A stretch of 64,000 bases of DNA from Falsiroseomonas bella (GTDB lineage: Bacteria; Pseudomonadota; Alphaproteobacteria; Acetobacterales; Acetobacteraceae): the NCBI RefSeq assembly GCF_003173615.1, contig NZ_QGNA01000004.1, forward strand, positions 372,001 to 436,000. The letters are read 5' to 3'. Position 1 is the first letter of the stretch; every line of letters begins with the position of its first letter. The position numbers and the translations under genes were made by a program. Below, piece after piece: positions 34,120 through 42,611 of the stretch. The notes under the pieces are model-generated. The model had not been told where the DNA came from. It saw nothing but the letters and a program-made list of their open reading frames with translations, and made no database searches.

Positions 34120-34761
34120 CTATACGCGGAAGCCCGCCCGCGGCAAGCCGGATCGGCATGGCGACCTGCCCGCGCCGCCGCGGCGCGAGGCCGCGGCGCC
34201 CAGGCCGAGCACGCCCGCCAGCATCAGCGGAAAGGCCCCCGGCGTCGGCACCGCGCTCGGTGCGGGGATGGCATAGACATAGCTCGCGCCGTCCTGCAGC
34301 GCGGCGAAGCCGAGCACCAGCGACGTCGGCAGGGTGTCAGTGAGCGACGCTTCCGGCGGGCTGTCCGGCCACTGGCAGGTTCCGGCCGGCGTCGGGCAGC
34401 TGAAGCTGGTCAGGATCACGCGCGGCACCGGCGAAAGGCCCGACAGCGTTATGTCCAACAGGCCCGCGGGGTCGGCGAGGCGCCGGTCGTGATCGGCGGA
34501 GAACCGCACCACGATCTCATAGGGCCCGACATCCACGGCGACGTCGAAGCCGAGGCCTTCGCCGGAATGCATCACCTGCCCGGCGAATCCCGTGCCGATG
34601 CGGACCGGCGCCGGCGGGCCGAAGGGCGTCGTGACGGTCAGGCCGCCCCTGGCGGTCAGCGAGGCGGCGGCGGTGTCCTGGAACCAACTCGCCTCGGCCG
34701 GCCGCAGCGCGGAAAGCAGGAGAAAGCAGCCCGCGAGAAGCCTCTTCGCCCCGCCGCCCAT
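34120..34761 (-). CDS. Secreted protein with VPTPGA-type C-terminal sorting signal
   Basis: 213 residues. An N-terminal signal peptide (about 1-25, MGGGAKRLLAGCFLLLSALR ... AEAS) precedes a beta-rich domain. Near the C-terminus is VPTPGAFPLMLAGVLGLGAA followed by Arg-Arg, the layout of PEP-CTERM/VPLPA-CTERM exosortase-type sorting signals (short motif, hydrophobic helix, basic cluster). A further 18 residues follow the basic cluster, which is longer than usual. No exosortase gene is in the window. The protein is probably exported and anchored or processed at the envelope. Confidence 0.7.
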   Translation of the reverse strand: MGGGAKRLLAGCFLLLSALRPAEASWFQDTAAASLTARGGLTVTTPFGPPAPVRIGTGFAGQVMHSGEGLGFDVAVDVGPYEIVVRFSADHDRRLADPAGLLDITLSGLSPVPRVILTSFSCPTPAGTCQWPDSPPEASLTDTLPTSLVLGFAALQDGASYVYAIPAPSAVPTPGAFPLMLAGVLGLGAAASRRGGAGRSPCRSGLPRAGFRV

Positions 34762-34837
34762 GCCCGCCTCCCAGCTTCCATTACGCCTTCAGCACAGCAT
34801 GGCCCGCGGACGATCTCAAGCCGCGAACACGCAGGCG

Positions 34838-35776
34838 TTACCCCTCCCCGGTGTAGAACAGCGTGACCGTGTGGGTCGCCTCCGCGAACATCAGCCAGCG
34901 CTCGACCAGCATCGCCGCCAGCGCGACGGCGGCGGCGGGCAGCAGGGCGAGCGCGGCGGCGGCGCCAGGCAGCGGCAGCGCAGCGAGCGCCAGGACGGTG
35001 GCGATGGCGAAGCCGCCGAGCGTCAGCCGCCGCAGCTTCGCCCGATGCGCGCGGGCCACGCGGAAGCCCATCTCCCGCAGCAGCCAGTTCTGCTCGGTGT
35101 GCGGCGGATCGAGCGGGCGCGTCCGGCCGATCCGCCCGAGGCCCGTCGCGCTCTCGATGCTCGGCGCATCCGCCGGCTTCGGCGCGTCGATCGCGTCCCA
35201 ATAGGCGCGCTTGAGCGCGATCGCGCCGCCGCCGAGCAGCGCCGCGAGCACCGCCGGCAGATTCGCCTGGCCCCAGGGCGCCGCCAGCGCGGCGAGCAGT
35301 GCGGCGCCGCAGAAGGCGCCGAACAGCAGGTAGCCCCAGGGCACCATCGGCTGGTGCCACTGCCGCACCGGCTTGAGCGAGGCGTAGATCATGCCGGTGC
35401 ACCAGGTCGTCACGACGGCGCCCGCCGCGGCCAGCACGCCCATCACGGCGATCAGCGCCCCATTGCCGGTGAGGAGGCCGAGGCCGAACAGCAGCGCCGG
35501 GACATAGGTCAAGATCGCGGCCACGCCCTCCCGCGACAGCCAGGATGAGCGCCATTGCGACAGCGCGCGCCAGGCGCGCTCCGGCCGGCCGAGATGCTTG
35601 AGGGAGGAAAGCAGGCCGGCGGTGATCAGCAGCAGCGCCAGCACCAGCGCCGTCAGACCGAAGGCCGGGGAGGTCGGCGTCAGCCCGAAGGCGCGCAGCA
35701 GCCCAAGCCAGAACAGCAGGCCATATCCGGCGCCGGATGCGGTGGTGAAGAAGACGATGCTCGGTGCGGGATTCAT
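34838..35776 (-). CDS. soeC: DmsC-family membrane anchor, probable SoeC
   Basis: 312 residues with about eight membrane helices; the opening MNPAPSIVFFTTASGAGYGL and the block LKHLGRPERAWRALSQWRSSWLSREG are typical of DmsC-type quinone-reacting anchors. It should take electrons from the iron-sulfur subunit and reduce (or oxidise) quinone. The likely partners, the molybdopterin and ferredoxin subunits, lie 1.2 kb upstream on the same strand at 37005-40636, but a zinc-ribbon gene separates them. SoeC rather than DmsC is inferred from the cytoplasmic nature of the catalytic subunit. Confidence 0.82.
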   Translation of the reverse strand: MNPAPSIVFFTTASGAGYGLLFWLGLLRAFGLTPTSPAFGLTALVLALLLITAGLLSSLKHLGRPERAWRALSQWRSSWLSREGVAAILTYVPALLFGLGLLTGNGALIAVMGVLAAAGAVVTTWCTGMIYASLKPVRQWHQPMVPWGYLLFGAFCGAALLAALAAPWGQANLPAVLAALLGGGAIALKRAYWDAIDAPKPADAPSIESATGLGRIGRTRPLDPPHTEQNWLLREMGFRVARAHRAKLRRLTLGGFAIATVLALAALPLPGAAAALALLPAAAVALAAMLVERWLMFAEATHTVTLFYTGEG

Positions 35777-36239
35777 GCGCGTGTCCGGTGCCGCGTGGTG
35801 CGATCATCCCGGAGAGACCGGCCGACCGTCTGCAGGATCGTGAAGCCGGGGTGCCCCCCGGCGTCAAGATCGCGCGGGCGAGATCGCGCGCTTGATCAGC
35901 CGCGGCGGGGCGTGCATGCAGGAGGTGGACGCAAGGCCGGGGACCGGGCGATGTGCGATGCCTGCGAGGATTGGGACGCGCGCGAGAAGCGGGAGCCCGG
36001 CTCGCATGACGTTGCGTTGCGCGCCCGCGCGATCGAGCGCGCCATGCCGGGCGATGCGGTTCCGGACGCGGCGTGGCGGATCGCGCTCGGCGAGGCGACC
36101 GGCGCCATCGCCTGGGCGGATCAACTGCGGATCATGACCGCGATGCAGGCGGCAGCGAGGGCGCCTGCGCCGCAGCCCTTCGGGCGTCGCCGGCGGAGTG
36201 CAAGCTTCGCTTGCGCGGCCGCGGTCTGAGGGCGTCGTC
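35777..36239. other. Gap between soeC and the zinc-ribbon gene
   Basis: 463 bp without a firmly supported gene. It contains a plus-strand open frame at 35951-36229 (listed separately with low confidence) and presumably the soeC promoter. I see no repeat or terminator here. Confidence 0.5.
35951..36229 (+). CDS. Doubtful small ORF
   Basis: 92 codons starting MCDACEDWDAREKRE. The central part (ALRARAIERAMPGDAVPDAAWRIALGEATGAIAWADQLR) could be a helical protein and the C-x2-C at the start could bind metal. The last 20 residues are low quality (RRRRSASFACAAAV). No strong ribosome site. It is opposite in direction to all neighbours. It may be a small unrecognised gene or chance. Confidence 0.35.
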   Translation: MCDACEDWDAREKREPGSHDVALRARAIERAMPGDAVPDAAWRIALGEATGAIAWADQLRIMTAMQAAARAPAPQPFGRRRRSASFACAAAV

Positions 36240-36767
36240 CTACCCGCAGGAGGCGCAGGTCAGCAGGCCGCGCCGCTCGCGCGCCGACTCCACCGCATAG
36301 CCGCAGCGCATGCAGTTCGCACCGTCGTCATCCGGGTCGAAGGGATCGGCGACCCGGCGTTCCGCCGCGGGCGGCCGGTTGGCGGTGCCGGGCGGGCGGC
36401 CACGGCGGGGGCGGGGCGCCTCGGCCGCGGGCGGCGGCGCTTCGGGTTCGGCGCGGCTGCGCTCCCACATCGGCATGACATGCGCGGTCGGCTCGGCGCG
36501 GGCGGGTTCCGGCGCCTCGGGTGCCGGCGCGGCGGGCCGGGCGGACTGGGCCGGGAAGCCATCCTCCCAGGTCGCGGCGCGCATCTGCAGGTCGGCGCGT
36601 TGCCGGCCCGGCGTTTCAACGGCGCCCTTCGTCGGCAGGCGCACCACCTCCACCGTCCGGGTGGCGGAAGCGCCGCCCTTGCCGGGGATGCGTCGCAACT
36701 CGCGGCGCGCGCTCGGGGCGGATTGCCCTCCGCCAAGGCCTGCGAAGACGCGGTCGATTTCGGACAT
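36240..36767 (-). CDS. Zinc-ribbon hypothetical protein between soeB and soeC
   Basis: 175 residues. A disordered, Pro/Arg/Ala-rich body (RPPGTANRP resembles an AT-hook-like basic patch) ends in a compact zinc ribbon: CMRCG, 14 residues, CASC (C-x2-C ... C-x2-C). No signal peptide. The start at 36767 (MSEIDRVFAGLGG) is favoured over an upstream ATG that adds an arginine-rich leader. Its position inside the SoeABC locus is unexpected. It may be a regulator or an assembly factor, or simply an unrelated neighbour. Confidence 0.65.
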   Translation of the reverse strand: MSEIDRVFAGLGGGQSAPSARRELRRIPGKGGASATRTVEVVRLPTKGAVETPGRQRADLQMRAATWEDGFPAQSARPAAPAPEAPEPARAEPTAHVMPMWERSRAEPEAPPPAAEAPRPRRGRPPGTANRPPAAERRVADPFDPDDDGANCMRCGYAVESARERRGLLTCASCG

Positions 36768-36971
36768 GCTGCTCCGGAAGTTGCGAGAAAGCTCAGGGCA
36801 CGCCGCCCGACGGGCCTGCCGGCGGCGCTGGATCGTAGCCGGGGGAGGAGCCGCGGCGTCAGGCCCGGCCTGCGTCGCAACGCGACGCCACCGGGCCAGT
36901 TTCCGCCCGACGCCGGGCGTGGTCAATGCGGCGTCGCGATGTCCATATGTCGGGCGGGCCGATTCAGGCCT

Positions 36972-36988
36972 GAGGGGCTGCGCCCCTC
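36972..36988 (-). terminator. Small hairpin downstream of soeB
   Basis: A 7-bp stem (GAGGGGC / GCCCCTC) with a three-base loop begins 16 bases after the soeB stop. There is no T-tract. It may separate the soeAB transcript from the zinc-ribbon gene. Confidence 0.35.
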
Positions 36989-37004
36989 CGGTCATCGGAC
37001 CGCC

Positions 37005-37742
37005 TCAGCGGGAGAGGGCGCGATCGAGCCAGCGTAGCAGCGGGTTCTTGATGTCCATCCCCGTCGGCGCCGCCTCCTCGAGCGAATGCGCGCGCATCGG
37101 CGGCTTCTCGCGCGGGGGGAGGTATTTGTTCACCGGGGCGTAGCCCATCTCCGGCATCAGGTCGTAGCCGCCGCGCTCCGCGACCAGGCGCGAGACCTTG
37201 CTGGTCGGGTCGCCGAGATCGCCGAAATGCCGCGCGCCGACCGGGCAAGTGATGACGCAGGCGGGCTGGCGCTGCGGCTCCGGAATGGTCTCGTTGTAGA
37301 TGCGGTCCACGCAGAGGGTGCATTTCTTCATCACCCCCTCGTCCTCGTCCAGTTCGCGCGCGCCGTACGGGCACGCCCAGGCGCAGAGGCCGCAGCCGAT
37401 GCAGGTGTCGGTGTTCACCAGCACGATGCCGTCCTCGGCGCGCTTGTAGCTTGCACCGGTCGGGCAGACGGTGACGCAGGAAGGCGTCTCGCAATGCAGG
37501 CAGGAGCGGGGGAAGTGGACCGTGCGGCCTTCCTCGCCCTCGCCCGCCTCGTAGGAATGCACGCGGTTGAACCACACGCCCTCCGCGCCGGCGGAATAGG
37601 CGTTGAAGTCGGGCAGGGGGCCGAGATGGCCGCCCGTGTTCCACTCCTTGCAGTTCGTCGCGCAGGCATGGCAGCCGACGCAGGTGTCGAGGTCGATGAC
37701 GAGGCCCAGCTTCTTGGCGGCGGGCGGAGGCAGTTCGGTCAC
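37005..37742 (-). CDS. soeB: Four-cluster ferredoxin subunit, probable SoeB
   Basis: 245 residues with four [4Fe-4S] cysteine sets: CVGCHACATNC, CLHCETPSCVTVCPTG, CIGCGLCAWACPYG, and CTLCVDR paired with ACVITCPVG. This is the DmsB/PhsB/SoeB electron-transfer subunit that links the molybdenum subunit to the membrane anchor. GTG at 37742 overlaps the stop of soeA (GTGA), indicating coupled translation. No Tat signal, consistent with a cytoplasmic complex. Confidence 0.9.
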   Translation of the reverse strand: MTELPPPAAKKLGLVIDLDTCVGCHACATNCKEWNTGGHLGPLPDFNAYSAGAEGVWFNRVHSYEAGEGEEGRTVHFPRSCLHCETPSCVTVCPTGASYKRAEDGIVLVNTDTCIGCGLCAWACPYGARELDEDEGVMKKCTLCVDRIYNETIPEPQRQPACVITCPVGARHFGDLGDPTSKVSRLVAERGGYDLMPEMGYAPVNKYLPPREKPPMRAHSLEEAAPTGMDIKNPLLRWLDRALSR

Positions 37743-40636
37743 TTGCCGGGCTCCCTCACCAGGTCGGGGGCCGGTTTCAGCCCTGGCGGCCTCTCCAACG
37801 CCGCCGGATGCGGGTCCGTCAGCGGGATCTCGTCGGCCGCGCATTTCGTCACGCGCACGCGGAGGTCGTACCACGCCGCCTGGCCGGTCACGGGATCGCT
37901 GTTCGCGAAGCGCTGGCCGTCCGCGACCTGCGCGGGCAGCCATTCGCTGATGACATGATTGAGGAGAAAACCCCGCGTCGCCTCCGGGCTGTCGGGCGAG
38001 AGGTTCCAGGCACCGGCGCGCTTGCCCACCGCGTTCCAGGTCCAGACGGTGTCGGGGTTCACGCCTTCCATCAGCGCGAGCTGGCCCTTCACGCGGCCGT
38101 TGCGGCTTTCCACCCAGACCCAGTCGTCCTGAGCCAGGCCAAGCCGGTGCGCGGTGAGCCGGTTCATGTAGAGCTTGTTGGCGCCGCGGATCTGCCGCAG
38201 CCAGGCGTTCTGGCTGCCCCAGGAATGGTAGTGGTCCATCGGCCGCTGCGTGATGGCGGAGAGCGGGAAGGGCTCGGTGTCGTGCTGCTGCTGCTCGAGC
38301 GGCGCGTACCAGATCGGCAGCGGGTCGCAATAGGTCGCGATGCGCGCGCGCGTCGCTTCGTCCGGCGGCTGCTTCGCACCATGGCCCTGCGCGGCGAGGC
38401 GGAATTTCTGCAAGGGCTCGGAGTAGATCTGCAGGACGATCTGATCGGACTTGCCGATCAGTCCCATCGCCTTGCTGTCCTCCAGATAGGCCTTGTTCGC
38501 GTGCTTGAAGTAGAGCTGCTCGGGCGGCAGGTGGTGGCGCCAGAAGCAGCCATTCTCGATGTATTTCTGCAGTTGGTTCGGGTTCGGCTCGCCGACGCCC
38601 TTCTTCGTGCCGTCCTCGCCGCGGAAGCCGGCCAGCGGACCGACGCCCGGCATCCGCTGGTGGTTCATGATGTAGTCCGGGTAGTCCTTGAACTTCGGCG
38701 AGCCATCCTCCTTCACGAAGGCGGGCAGGCCGAGGCGCGCGCCCAGTTCGATCAACACCTCCTGGAAGCCGCGCACGTCGCGGTCGGGCTGGATCACCGG
38801 CTGGCGGATGGCGTCGCCCGGGCCATGCGCGCTGCCGATCGGGCGATCGAGCAGGGAGATCGCGTCCCAGCGTTCCAGATAGGTGGTGTCCGGCAGGATC
38901 AGGTCGGCATAGGGCACCGTCTCGGAGAAATAGGCGTCCGAGTAGATGACGTGCGGGATGCGGTATTCGCCGTCCTCGCGCGTCTCCGTCAGGATGCGGA
39001 TGACCTCGCCGGGGTTCATCGCGCTGTTCCAGGCCATGTTCGCCATGAACATGAACAGCGTGTCGATCTCATAGGGATCGGCCTTGCCCGCATTGCCGAT
39101 CACCATGTGCATCATCCCGTGCAGCGCCAGCGGCGCGTGCCAGGAGAAGGCCTTGTCGATGCGGATCGGGCTGCCGTCGTCATGCACGAGCAGGTCATCC
39201 GGCCCATGCGGGAAGGAGAGAATATTGCCCGCGAGCGGCGTGTTCGGCTTGGCCCCCTTGCCGGCCGGCCCCGGCCCGGGCGGGATCGGCCGCGGGAAGG
39301 GCGACTTGTAGCGCCAGGACCCCGGCACATCGATCGCGCCCAAAATCATCTGCAGCAGGTGCAGTGCGCGGCACGTATGGAAGCCGTTGCTGTGCGCGGA
39401 GATGCCGCGCATCGCGTGGAACGATACGGGCCGCCCCACCATCGTCTCGTGCCGGCGGCCGAGGCTGTCGGTCCAGGGCACGTCGAGGGTGATGGTGTGG
39501 TTGAAAGCGATGTCGGCGATCTCGGCGGCCAGGCGCCGTATGCGGTCCGCGGAGACGCCGCAGGTCGCGGCCACCTTGTCCGGCGCGTAGTCCGGCGAGA
39601 GGTAGCGCTGCGCCATCAGCTGGAAGACCGGCACGGCCTTGCGGCCATCGGGCAGGTCGTATTCGCCGACGATCTGCGGCGAAAGCCCGGCGCTGCCGGC
39701 ATCCATCGCGCCGCGCGCGCGGTCCCAGGCGAGGGGCTTGCCATCCGCGTCGCGCGCGAACAGCCCGTCATCGGCGCCGCCGGGGTTCTTCACCACCAGC
39801 CAATGCGCGTTGGTGTAGCGGACGAGGAAGTCGAGATCGACGCGGTCGGTGCGCAGCAACTCGTGGATCAGCGCCATCACGAACAACCCGTCGGTGCCCG
39901 GCCTGATGCCGACCCACTCGTCGGCGATGGCGGAATAGCCGGTGCGCACCGGGTTCACGCTGACGAATTTCGCGCCGCGCGCCTTCAGCTTGCCGAGGCC
40001 GATCTTGATCGGGTTCGAATCATGGTCTTCGGCCACGCCGAACATCACGAAATACTTCGCGTGCTCCCAGTCCGGCTCGCCGAATTCCCAAAAACTGCCG
40101 CCGATGGTGTAGAGGCCGGCCGCGGCCATGTTCACGGAACAGAAGCCGCCATGCGCGGCGAAGTTCGGTGTGCCGAACTGCGCGGCCCAGAAGCCGGTCA
40201 GGCTCTGCGACTGGTCGCGACCCGTGAAGAAGGCCAGCTTGCGGGGATCCGTGGCGCGCACGTTGCGCAGCCAGCCGGTGGCGATCTCCATCGCTTCGTC
40301 CCAGGAGATCTCGGCGAACTCGCCCGATCCGCGCGGGCCGACGCGCTTCAGCGGCGCGCGCAGGCGCGACGGCGCATACTGCGTCATGATGCCCGCCGAG
40401 CCCTTGCCGCAGAGCACGCCGCGGTTCACCGGGTGGTCCGGGTTGCCCTCGATGTAGCGGACGCGCCCGTCCTTCAGATGGACTTTGATCCCGCAGCGGC
40501 AGGCGCACATGTAGCAGGTGGTGGTCTTTACCGTGTCGCCGATGGGCGCGGAGGTCTCGATGACCTCGCCATTCCCGGTCATTCGTCGCGGCAGGGCCGC
40601 GCGGTCGTCTCGCGGCAGGTTGGTATCCGGCATCAC
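37739..40636 (-). CDS. soeA: Molybdopterin oxidoreductase, probable sulfite:quinone oxidoreductase SoeA
   Basis: 965 residues of the bis-MGD molybdopterin (DMSO reductase) family. The N-terminal [4Fe-4S] ligands are Cys41, Cys44, Cys48 and Cys76 (C-x2-C-x3-C-x27-C). The segment AAHGGFCSVNM with Cys166 is the likely molybdenum ligand region. There is no Tat signal peptide, so the enzyme stays in the cytoplasm. That feature, with the length and the SoeB/DmsC-type partners, fits SoeABC, which oxidises sulfite to sulfate and feeds quinone, better than exported DmsABC or PhsABC. Nearby TSUP and YeeE genes support a sulfur role. Substrate is inferred. Confidence 0.82.
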   Translation of the reverse strand: MMPDTNLPRDDRAALPRRMTGNGEVIETSAPIGDTVKTTTCYMCACRCGIKVHLKDGRVRYIEGNPDHPVNRGVLCGKGSAGIMTQYAPSRLRAPLKRVGPRGSGEFAEISWDEAMEIATGWLRNVRATDPRKLAFFTGRDQSQSLTGFWAAQFGTPNFAAHGGFCSVNMAAAGLYTIGGSFWEFGEPDWEHAKYFVMFGVAEDHDSNPIKIGLGKLKARGAKFVSVNPVRTGYSAIADEWVGIRPGTDGLFVMALIHELLRTDRVDLDFLVRYTNAHWLVVKNPGGADDGLFARDADGKPLAWDRARGAMDAGSAGLSPQIVGEYDLPDGRKAVPVFQLMAQRYLSPDYAPDKVAATCGVSADRIRRLAAEIADIAFNHTITLDVPWTDSLGRRHETMVGRPVSFHAMRGISAHSNGFHTCRALHLLQMILGAIDVPGSWRYKSPFPRPIPPGPGPAGKGAKPNTPLAGNILSFPHGPDDLLVHDDGSPIRIDKAFSWHAPLALHGMMHMVIGNAGKADPYEIDTLFMFMANMAWNSAMNPGEVIRILTETREDGEYRIPHVIYSDAYFSETVPYADLILPDTTYLERWDAISLLDRPIGSAHGPGDAIRQPVIQPDRDVRGFQEVLIELGARLGLPAFVKEDGSPKFKDYPDYIMNHQRMPGVGPLAGFRGEDGTKKGVGEPNPNQLQKYIENGCFWRHHLPPEQLYFKHANKAYLEDSKAMGLIGKSDQIVLQIYSEPLQKFRLAAQGHGAKQPPDEATRARIATYCDPLPIWYAPLEQQQHDTEPFPLSAITQRPMDHYHSWGSQNAWLRQIRGANKLYMNRLTAHRLGLAQDDWVWVESRNGRVKGQLALMEGVNPDTVWTWNAVGKRAGAWNLSPDSPEATRGFLLNHVISEWLPAQVADGQRFANSDPVTGQAAWYDLRVRVTKCAADEIPLTDPHPAALERPPGLKPAPDLVREPGK

Positions 40637-40706
40637 GCTCTCCCGAAGCCCCGATTATCGGGGCGCAGGCGAGCGCCGAAAAGCCCCGCAGGGGAAAAGA
40701 TGGTGG

Positions 40707-40928
40707 CTAGGCGCTGCCGGCCTCGCCATCGAGCCCGCCGGGGCGGAGCTGCTTCTCGCGGAACACGCGTTCCAGCCCGTCGGACAGGCTGCGCGCGCGA
40801 TAGGTACGGTCCAGGTCGTCGCCGGGCATGGCGCGGGTGATGGTGTAGACCCCGCGCGGGATGTTGGCGTCCCAGGGACCGGGCTGGAATTCGACATGCT
40901 GTCCGACGGCGAATTTGTGCGGCGCCAT
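40707..40928 (-). CDS. Small conserved hypothetical protein
   Basis: 73 residues beginning MAPHKFAVGQHVEFQPGPWD and continuing with GVYTITRAMPGDDLDRTYRA, a small beta-rich domain seen widely in alphaproteobacteria, function unknown. A strong ribosome site (GAGGAGG) precedes the ATG. It lies 70 bases upstream of soeA on the same strand and downstream of the cold-shock gene. It may be transcribed with either. Confidence 0.78.
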   Translation of the reverse strand: MAPHKFAVGQHVEFQPGPWDANIPRGVYTITRAMPGDDLDRTYRARSLSDGLERVFREKQLRPGGLDGEAGSA

Positions 40929-40999
40929 GACGGGCCTCCTCTGCCGTGGTCGGGACGGTGGGCGGGCGCGGCCCCTGAAGGAGCCGCGCCCTGCGTGCC

Positions 41000-41206
41000 T
41001 CAGGCGCGCTGCAGCCGCGTGGCCGAGCTCTTGCCGCCCTGGCCTGCCTGCAGTTCGTAGTCGATCTTGTCGCCTTCGCGCAGGTCCTGCATGCCGGAGC
41101 GCTGCACTTCGGAGATGTGGACGAAAACGTCCTTGGAGCCGTCATCCGGCTGGATGAAGCCGTAGCCCTTGGTGGCGTTGAACCACTTGACGGTGCCGAT
41201 GGCCAT
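41000..41206 (-). CDS. csp: Cold-shock protein
   Basis: 68 residues, one complete cold-shock domain: the RNP1-like KGYGFIQPDD and RNP2-like DVFVHISEVQ are both present. It binds single-stranded RNA/DNA and acts as an RNA chaperone. The start at 41206 (MAIGTVKWFNATKG) is the family start; an upstream in-frame ATG is not needed. The 238-bp upstream gap may contain a long 5' leader, which in csp mRNAs often controls translation by temperature, but I cannot fold it here. Confidence 0.95.
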   Translation of the reverse strand: MAIGTVKWFNATKGYGFIQPDDGSKDVFVHISEVQRSGMQDLREGDKIDYELQAGQGGKSSATRLQRA

Positions 41207-41444
41207 GGGTGTTGGTCTTCCGATACGCACGAGTGTGCCGGCGCGCGAACGTCACGCGACGGGCCAGCCGACCGAAGGGGGCGGACACCGGGCTCGGCAC
41301 CCCGGAACGGAGATTGGAGAACAGGCCGAGCCAGACGGAAAGCGTGACCCAGCCTACATGGGCCCGCCGGGCCGAGGATGCGAGCAAAATCGGGTGACGG
41401 TTGCGTGTGCGGCCGCTTTTTTCGCTCCAGACGCCAGGAACGCC

Positions 41445-42548
41445 TCAGTTCCGCGGCAGCCTGGCCTGGCTGGGCGCATCCGGGTTCTGGGCGCGGTGGC
41501 GCAGCAGGTGGTCGGCCAGCACCAGCGCCATCATCGCCTCGCCCACCGGCACGGCGCGGATGCCGACGCAGGGATCGTGCCTTCCCTTTGTCAGAACCTC
41601 GACCTCCGCCCCGAAGCGGTCCACCGACCGGCGGGGCGTCAGGATGGAGCTCGTCGGCTTCACCGCGAATCGCGCGACCACCGGCTGGCCGGTGCTGATG
41701 CCGCCGAGGATCCCGCCGGCGTGGTTGCTTTCGAACAGCACCTCGCCATGCGGGCCCATGCGCATCTCGTCGGCATTCTCCTCGCCGGTGAAGCCCGCGG
41801 CTGCGAAGCCCGCGCCGATCTCGACGCCCTTCACCGCATTGATGGACATCAGCGCCGCCGCCAGGTCGGAGTCGAGCTTGCCATAGACCGGCGCGCCGAG
41901 GCCGGGGGGCACGCCCTCCGCCACCACCTCCACCACGGCGCCGAGGCTGCTGCCCGACTTTCGCGCGGCCGTCAGCGTCTCCTCCCACCGCGCCGCCGCC
42001 TGCGCATCCGGGCAGAAGAAGGGATTTTCGTTCACCTGCGCCCAGTCGAAATTGGCGACGTCGATCCAGTCGCCGCCCATGCAGACCAGCGCGGCGCGGA
42101 TCGTCACGCCCTCCAGCACCTTGCGGGCGACGGCACCCGCGGCGACACGCATCGCCGTCTCCCGCGCGGAGGAACGCCCGCCGCCGCGATAGTCGCGCAC
42201 GCCGTATTTCAGCTCATAGGTCAGGTCGGCATGGCCCGGGCGGAAGCGGTCCTTGATCTCGCCGTAGTCCTTGCTCCGCTGGTCCTGGTTCTCGATCACC
42301 AGCGAGATCGGCGTGCCGGTGGTGACGCCCTCGAAGGTGCCGGACAGGATCTTCACCTGATCCGGCTCCTGCCGCTGCGTCACGAACTTGCTCTGGCCGG
42401 GGCGGCGGCGGTCGAGGAAAGGCTGGATGTCGGCTTCCGTCAGCGGAATGCGGGGCGGGCACCCGTCCACGACGCAGCCGATCGCGGTGCCGTGGGACTC
42501 GCCCCAGGTGGTGAAGCGGAACAGGTGGCCGAAGGAGTTGTGGGACAT
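41445..42548 (-). CDS. aroC: Chorismate synthase
   Basis: 367 residues, the normal length. It makes chorismate from EPSP with reduced FMN, the last step of the shikimate pathway. Signatures are the N-terminal [25 protein letters not shown], the RRRPGQS segment, [12 protein letters not shown] and [18 protein letters not shown]. The start at MSHNSFG (42548) is the family start. It follows fabI on the same strand with a 63-bp gap that contains a palindromic element. Confidence 0.97.
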   Translation of the reverse strand: MSHNSFGHLFRFTTWGESHGTAIGCVVDGCPPRIPLTEADIQPFLDRRRPGQSKFVTQRQEPDQVKILSGTFEGVTTGTPISLVIENQDQRSKDYGEIKDRFRPGHADLTYELKYGVRDYRGGGRSSARETAMRVAAGAVARKVLEGVTIRAALVCMGGDWIDVANFDWAQVNENPFFCPDAQAAARWEETLTAARKSGSSLGAVVEVVAEGVPPGLGAPVYGKLDSDLAAALMSINAVKGVEIGAGFAAAGFTGEENADEMRMGPHGEVLFESNHAGGILGGISTGQPVVARFAVKPTSSILTPRRSVDRFGAEVEVLTKGRHDPCVGIRAVPVGEAMMALVLADHLLRHRAQNPDAPSQARLPRN

Positions 42549-42577
42549 GGTCAGCGGTGTCCTGGCCCCCACCCCGA

Positions 42578-42601
42578 CCCTCCCCCGCATGCAGGGGAGG
42601 G
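42578..42601. repeat. Palindromic intergenic element between fabI and aroC
   Basis: CCCTCCCC and GGGGAGGG arms (8 bp each) enclose an eight-base loop with GCATGC. Similar in sequence to the elements at 6168-6187 and 47115-47139. It could act as an mRNA hairpin between fabI and aroC. Confidence 0.6.
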
Positions 42602-42611
42602 AGAAGGGCGG

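Noticed and set aside
37739-40636. Periplasmic DMSO or thiosulfate reductase (DmsA/PhsA)
   Set aside because: No Tat signal at the N-terminus; a cytoplasmic sulfite-oxidising SoeA is a better fit, although substrate is unproven.
37808-40840. A plus-strand open frame of about 1010 codons antisense to soeA, and similar long antisense frames at 24611-28240, 41169-44102 and 56551-58785
   Set aside because: They run opposite to genes with clear catalytic motifs, have low-complexity His/Arg/Gly/Asp composition and no domain. Long antisense frames are expected in DNA with very high third-position GC.
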